DNA from: Terrimesophilobacter sp044508495
GTDB taxonomy: Bacteria > Actinomycetota > Actinomycetes > Actinomycetales > Microbacteriaceae
Assembly: GCA_044508495.1 (NCBI GenBank)
Contig: JBIQHP010000058.1
Coordinates: 1 to 15,035 of the forward strand
DNA length: 15,035 nt
Reading direction: 5' to 3'
Below the pieces are notes generated by a model. The model was given only the letters and a program-made list of their open reading frames with translations. It did no database searches and was not told the origin of the DNA. Of this stretch, positions 12,786 to 15,035 are shown in pieces. Within the stretch, counting starts at the first letter, position 1. Each line of letters begins with the position of its first letter. The position numbers were made by a program, and so were the translations under genes.

Positions 12786-12844
12786 CGTCTTCCTCAGCCT
12801 CGCCGCGTCGCCGCCCGGCCCCGTCCGTCGTACGCTCCAGAGGA
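12756..12844 (+). promoter_or_regulatory. Mutually exclusive hairpins and anti-Shine-Dalgarno in the argC leader
   Basis: Hairpin A pairs CGCCGA (12756-12761) with TCGGCG (12765-12770) directly after the leader's Arg cluster. Hairpin B pairs CGGCGACGC (12766-12774) with GCGTCGCCG (12805-12813), nine perfect base pairs, and uses bases of hairpin A, so both cannot form together. GCTGA (12781-12785) can also pair with TCAGC (12794-12798) inside B. TCCTC (12791-12795) is complementary to GAGGA (12840-12844), the argC ribosome binding site. No T-run follows, so control of translation or Rho access is more likely than intrinsic termination. Pairings were read by eye; no energies were computed. Confidence 0.4.
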
Positions 12845-12851
12845 TTGAGAC

Positions 12852-13898
12852 ATGTCGCCAGCCGTAGCCGTCGCCGGTGCGAGTGGTTATGCCGGGGGAG
12901 AGCTTCTCCGCCTGCTCGCCGCCCACCCCGAGTTCGACGTCCGGACCGTGACCGCGCACCAGAGCGCCGGTAGACGGATCTCGGAGGTCCACCCGCATCT
13001 GCACTCCCTCCGCGATCTCATGCTCGAGGAGACGAGCCCCGCGACCCTCGCCGGTCACGATGTCGTCTTCCTCGCGCTCCCGCACGGGCAGTCCGGCGCG
13101 ATCACCGAGGCGCTGGGATCGGTTCCGCTCGTCGTCGACTGCGGCGCCGATCATCGGCTCACGGATGCCGGCGAATGGGCCTCGTTCTACGGAGGGGAAT
13201 ACCACGAGCCGTGGGCCTACGGGCTCCCCGAGCTCGTCCTCGCCGACGGCGGAAGCCAGCGGGAGAAGCTCGCCGGCGCGCGGCGCATCGCCGTTCCCGG
13301 CTGCAATGTCACGGCCATCACGCTCGGACTCGCGCCCGGCATCCGGGACCGCGTCGTCATGGCGGACGACCTCGTCGCCGTGCTCGCCGTCGGAACCTCG
13401 GGCGCCGGCAAGAGCCTGAGGCCGGACCTGCTCGCAAGCGAGATCATGGGCTCCGCGAGCCCCTACGCCGTGGGCGGCGTCCACCGGCACACGCCGGAGA
13501 TCCGGCAGAACCTCGCCGCCGCGGGCGGGCGCGGCGTGACCGTCTCGTTCACGCCGGTGCTCGTGCCGATGTCGCGGGGCATCCTCGCGACCTCGACGGC
13601 GCGGCTCGCCCCCGGCATCCGCCCCTCCGAGGCCCGTGCCGCCTGGGAGGCCGCCTACGCCGGGGAGGAGTTCGTCACGCTCCTTCCCGAGGGCTCCTTC
13701 CCGAGAACCGCGGATGTCCTGGGCTCGAACACGGCGCTCCTCGGCCTCGCGGTCGACGAGTCGGCCGGCCGAGTCGTCGTGGTCTCGGCGATCGACAATC
13801 TCGTCAAGGGGACGGCGGGAGCGGCGATCCAGTCCGCCAACCTCGCGCTCGGCCTTCCCGAGGCGCTCGGGCTGCCCGTGAACGGAGTCGCGCCGTGA
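12852..13898 (+). CDS. argC: N-acetyl-gamma-glutamyl-phosphate reductase
   Basis: A 348-residue enzyme of the third step of arginine synthesis. It reduces N-acetylglutamyl phosphate to N-acetylglutamate semialdehyde with NADPH in the cytoplasm. The nucleotide-binding motif is GASGYAGGELLRLL (9-22), the catalytic cysteine is C151 in VPGCNVTA, and the conserved histidine is H211 in GGVHRHTPEI. The C-terminal block DNLVKGTAGAAIQSANLALG (315-334) is typical. Length and motifs are those of a complete enzyme. ATG 12852 follows AGAGGA (12839-12844). The stop overlaps the argJ start (GTGA, 13895-13898). Expression may be set by the arginine-rich leader upstream. Confidence 0.97.
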   Translation: MSPAVAVAGASGYAGGELLRLLAAHPEFDVRTVTAHQSAGRRISEVHPHLHSLRDLMLEETSPATLAGHDVVFLALPHGQSGAITEALGSVPLVVDCGADHRLTDAGEWASFYGGEYHEPWAYGLPELVLADGGSQREKLAGARRIAVPGCNVTAITLGLAPGIRDRVVMADDLVAVLAVGTSGAGKSLRPDLLASEIMGSASPYAVGGVHRHTPEIRQNLAAAGGRGVTVSFTPVLVPMSRGILATSTARLAPGIRPSEARAAWEAAYAGEEFVTLLPEGSFPRTADVLGSNTALLGLAVDESAGRVVVVSAIDNLVKGTAGAAIQSANLALGLPEALGLPVNGVAP

Positions 13899-15035
13899 GC
13901 GTGACCGCGGCGGCCGGCTTCGCGGCGGCCGGCGTCGCGGCGGGACTCAAGCGCTCCGGCGGACTCGACCTCGCACTCGTCGTCAATCGCGGCCCTTCTA
14001 ACGCGGCGGCGGCGGTCTTCACCGGCAATCGGGCGAAGGCCAACCCGATCCTGTGGTCGGAGCAGGTCATCGCCGATGGTGTCGTGAGCGCGATCGTGCT
14101 CAACTCGGGAGGAGCCAACTGCTTCACCGGCCCGCAGGGCTTCCAGACCACGCATGCGACCGCCGAGGCCGTGGCCTCCGCCCTCGGGGGCTCCGCGGGC
14201 GACGTGCTCGTGTGCTCGACGGGGCTCATCGGCGAGCAGCTCGATCGCGACAAGGTGCTCGCCGGCGTCGCGGCCGCGGCGGCCGACCTCTCGACGGAGG
14301 GCGGGGCGGACGCCGCCCGCGCGATCATGACGACCGACACGGTGGAGAAGGTCGCGGTCCGCGTCGGGAACGGCTGGACGATCGGCGGCATGGCCAAGGG
14401 CGCCGGGATGCTCGCCCCGGCGCTCGCGACGATGCTCGTCGTGCTCACGACGGATGCCGTGCTCACCGCCGCGGAGCTCGACGACGCCCTCCGCGAGGCC
14501 GTGCGCACGACCTTCGACCGGCTCGACTCCGACGGGTGCACCTCGACGAACGATCAGGTGACGCTCCTGGCCTCCGGGGCATCCGGCATCCGCCCCGGGC
14601 TCGCGGAGTTCCAGGAGGCGCTCACGGCCCTGTGTGCCGACCTCGCCCGGCAGCTCATGGCCGACGCCGAGGGAGCGAGCCACGAGATCACGATTCAGGT
14701 GCGCGGCGCGGCGTCCGAGGCCGACGCCGAGGAGGTCGGCCGGGCGATCGCCAGGAGCAATCTGTTCAAGGCCGCGGTCTTCGGCAACGACCCCAACTGG
14801 GGGAGGGTGCTCGCCGCGATCGGCACGACGGGGGCCGACTTCGACCCCTACCGGGTGGATGTGACGATGAACGGCGTGCGCGTGTGCCACGCCGGGCAGC
14901 CGGATGCGCCCAGGGAGAGCGTCGACCTCTCGCCGCGGGCGCTGCTCCTCGAGCTCGACCTTTTCGCGGGAGGCGCCGCGGCGACCATCCTGACCAACGA
15001 CCTCACGCACGACTACGTGCACGAGAACAGCGCGT
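13895..15035 (+). CDS. argJ: Glutamate N-acetyltransferase / ornithine acetyltransferase (3' end cut)
   Basis: ArgJ recycles the acetyl group from N-acetylornithine to glutamate and in some species also uses acetyl-CoA, so it can serve both the first and fifth steps of arginine synthesis. The frame starts at GTG 13895 (MSVTAAAGFAAAGVAAGLKR) and stays open to the window end, 380 codons. The self-cleavage site is visible as GAGMLAPALATML, cutting before T179, the nucleophile of the beta chain. NRGPSNAAAAVFTGNRAKAN, LNSGGANCFTG and FGNDPNWGRVLAAIG are family signatures. It ends THDYVHENSA, only a few residues short of the usual C-terminus, so very little is missing. It is translationally coupled to argC. 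Confidence 0.96.
   Translation, partial: MSVTAAAGFAAAGVAAGLKRSGGLDLALVVNRGPSNAAAAVFTGNRAKANPILWSEQVIADGVVSAIVLNSGGANCFTGPQGFQTTHATAEAVASALGGSAGDVLVCSTGLIGEQLDRDKVLAGVAAAAADLSTEGGADAARAIMTTDTVEKVAVRVGNGWTIGGMAKGAGMLAPALATMLVVLTTDAVLTAAELDDALREAVRTTFDRLDSDGCTSTNDQVTLLASGASGIRPGLAEFQEALTALCADLARQLMADAEGASHEITIQVRGAASEADAEEVGRAIARSNLFKAAVFGNDPNWGRVLAAIGTTGADFDPYRVDVTMNGVRVCHAGQPDAPRESVDLSPRALLLELDLFAGGAAATILTNDLTHDYVHENSA

Noticed and set aside
13655..15022. A 455-codon open frame on the minus strand opposite argC and argJ
   Set aside because: It is a GC-rich shadow of two fully motif-supported arginine genes, with Arg/Gly/Glu-rich content and no family resemblance.
1..15035. Search for CRISPR arrays, tRNA or rRNA genes, insertion sequences, integrases or phage genes
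   Set aside because: None was recognised by eye on either strand. A tRNA-scan and repeat search would be needed to exclude small ones, but the genes leave few gaps large enough.

Overview
The window is high-GC (roughly 70%) DNA from an actinobacterium, most likely a member of the Microbacteriaceae. The reasons are the codon use (third positions almost always G or C), several genes that appear to be transcribed leaderlessly from a TANNNT -10 box placed 6-8 nt before a GTG start, the gene order infC-rpmI-rplT-rRNA methyltransferase ... pheS-pheT-argC-argJ, and a repeat in pheT whose ends I recognise from interspersed palindromes of that family. This placement is inference; there is no rRNA here to settle it.

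Layout. 1-1089: 3' end of infC, then rpmI and rplT. 1099-1911: a SpoU/TrmH-family RNA methyltransferase with its own leaderless promoter and an intrinsic-terminator-like hairpin inside its first 80 bases. 1952-4962: a tightly packed operon of an OmpR-type response regulator, a sensor histidine kinase and a TAXI-family solute-binding lipoprotein, with no TRAP membrane subunits. 5010-8427: an amino-acid (probably glutamate) ABC transporter, gluABCD-like, preceded by a promoter, an 11-bp-phased direct repeat typical of OmpR-family regulators, a tandem 12-bp repeat and a 19-codon upstream ORF coupled to gluA. 8439-12001: pheS-pheT, with a REP-like palindrome read through in frame within pheT. 12005-12568 (minus): a DUF937 protein convergent with pheT. 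12569-12851: a divergent regulatory region that holds a 31-codon, arginine-rich, apparently leaderless leader ORF. 12852-end: argC and most of argJ, the start of an arginine operon. Both window edges cut genes (infC at its 5' end, argJ at its 3' end).

How the parts may work together. The sensor/regulator/TAXI operon sits directly upstream of the glutamate-type importer, and the direct repeat lies just 5' of the importer's -35. The simplest reading is a three-component system in which the TAXI lipoprotein presents a ligand, plausibly glutamate, to the kinase and the regulator switches on gluABCD. Glutamate is also the carbon and nitrogen skeleton for the argCJ pathway at the end of the window. 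The argC leader ORF, with nine Arg codons in 31, overlapping alternative hairpins and a possible anti-Shine-Dalgarno segment, looks like a candidate ribosome-mediated arginine attenuator. These two systems are the most interesting parts of the window; the rest is conserved housekeeping.
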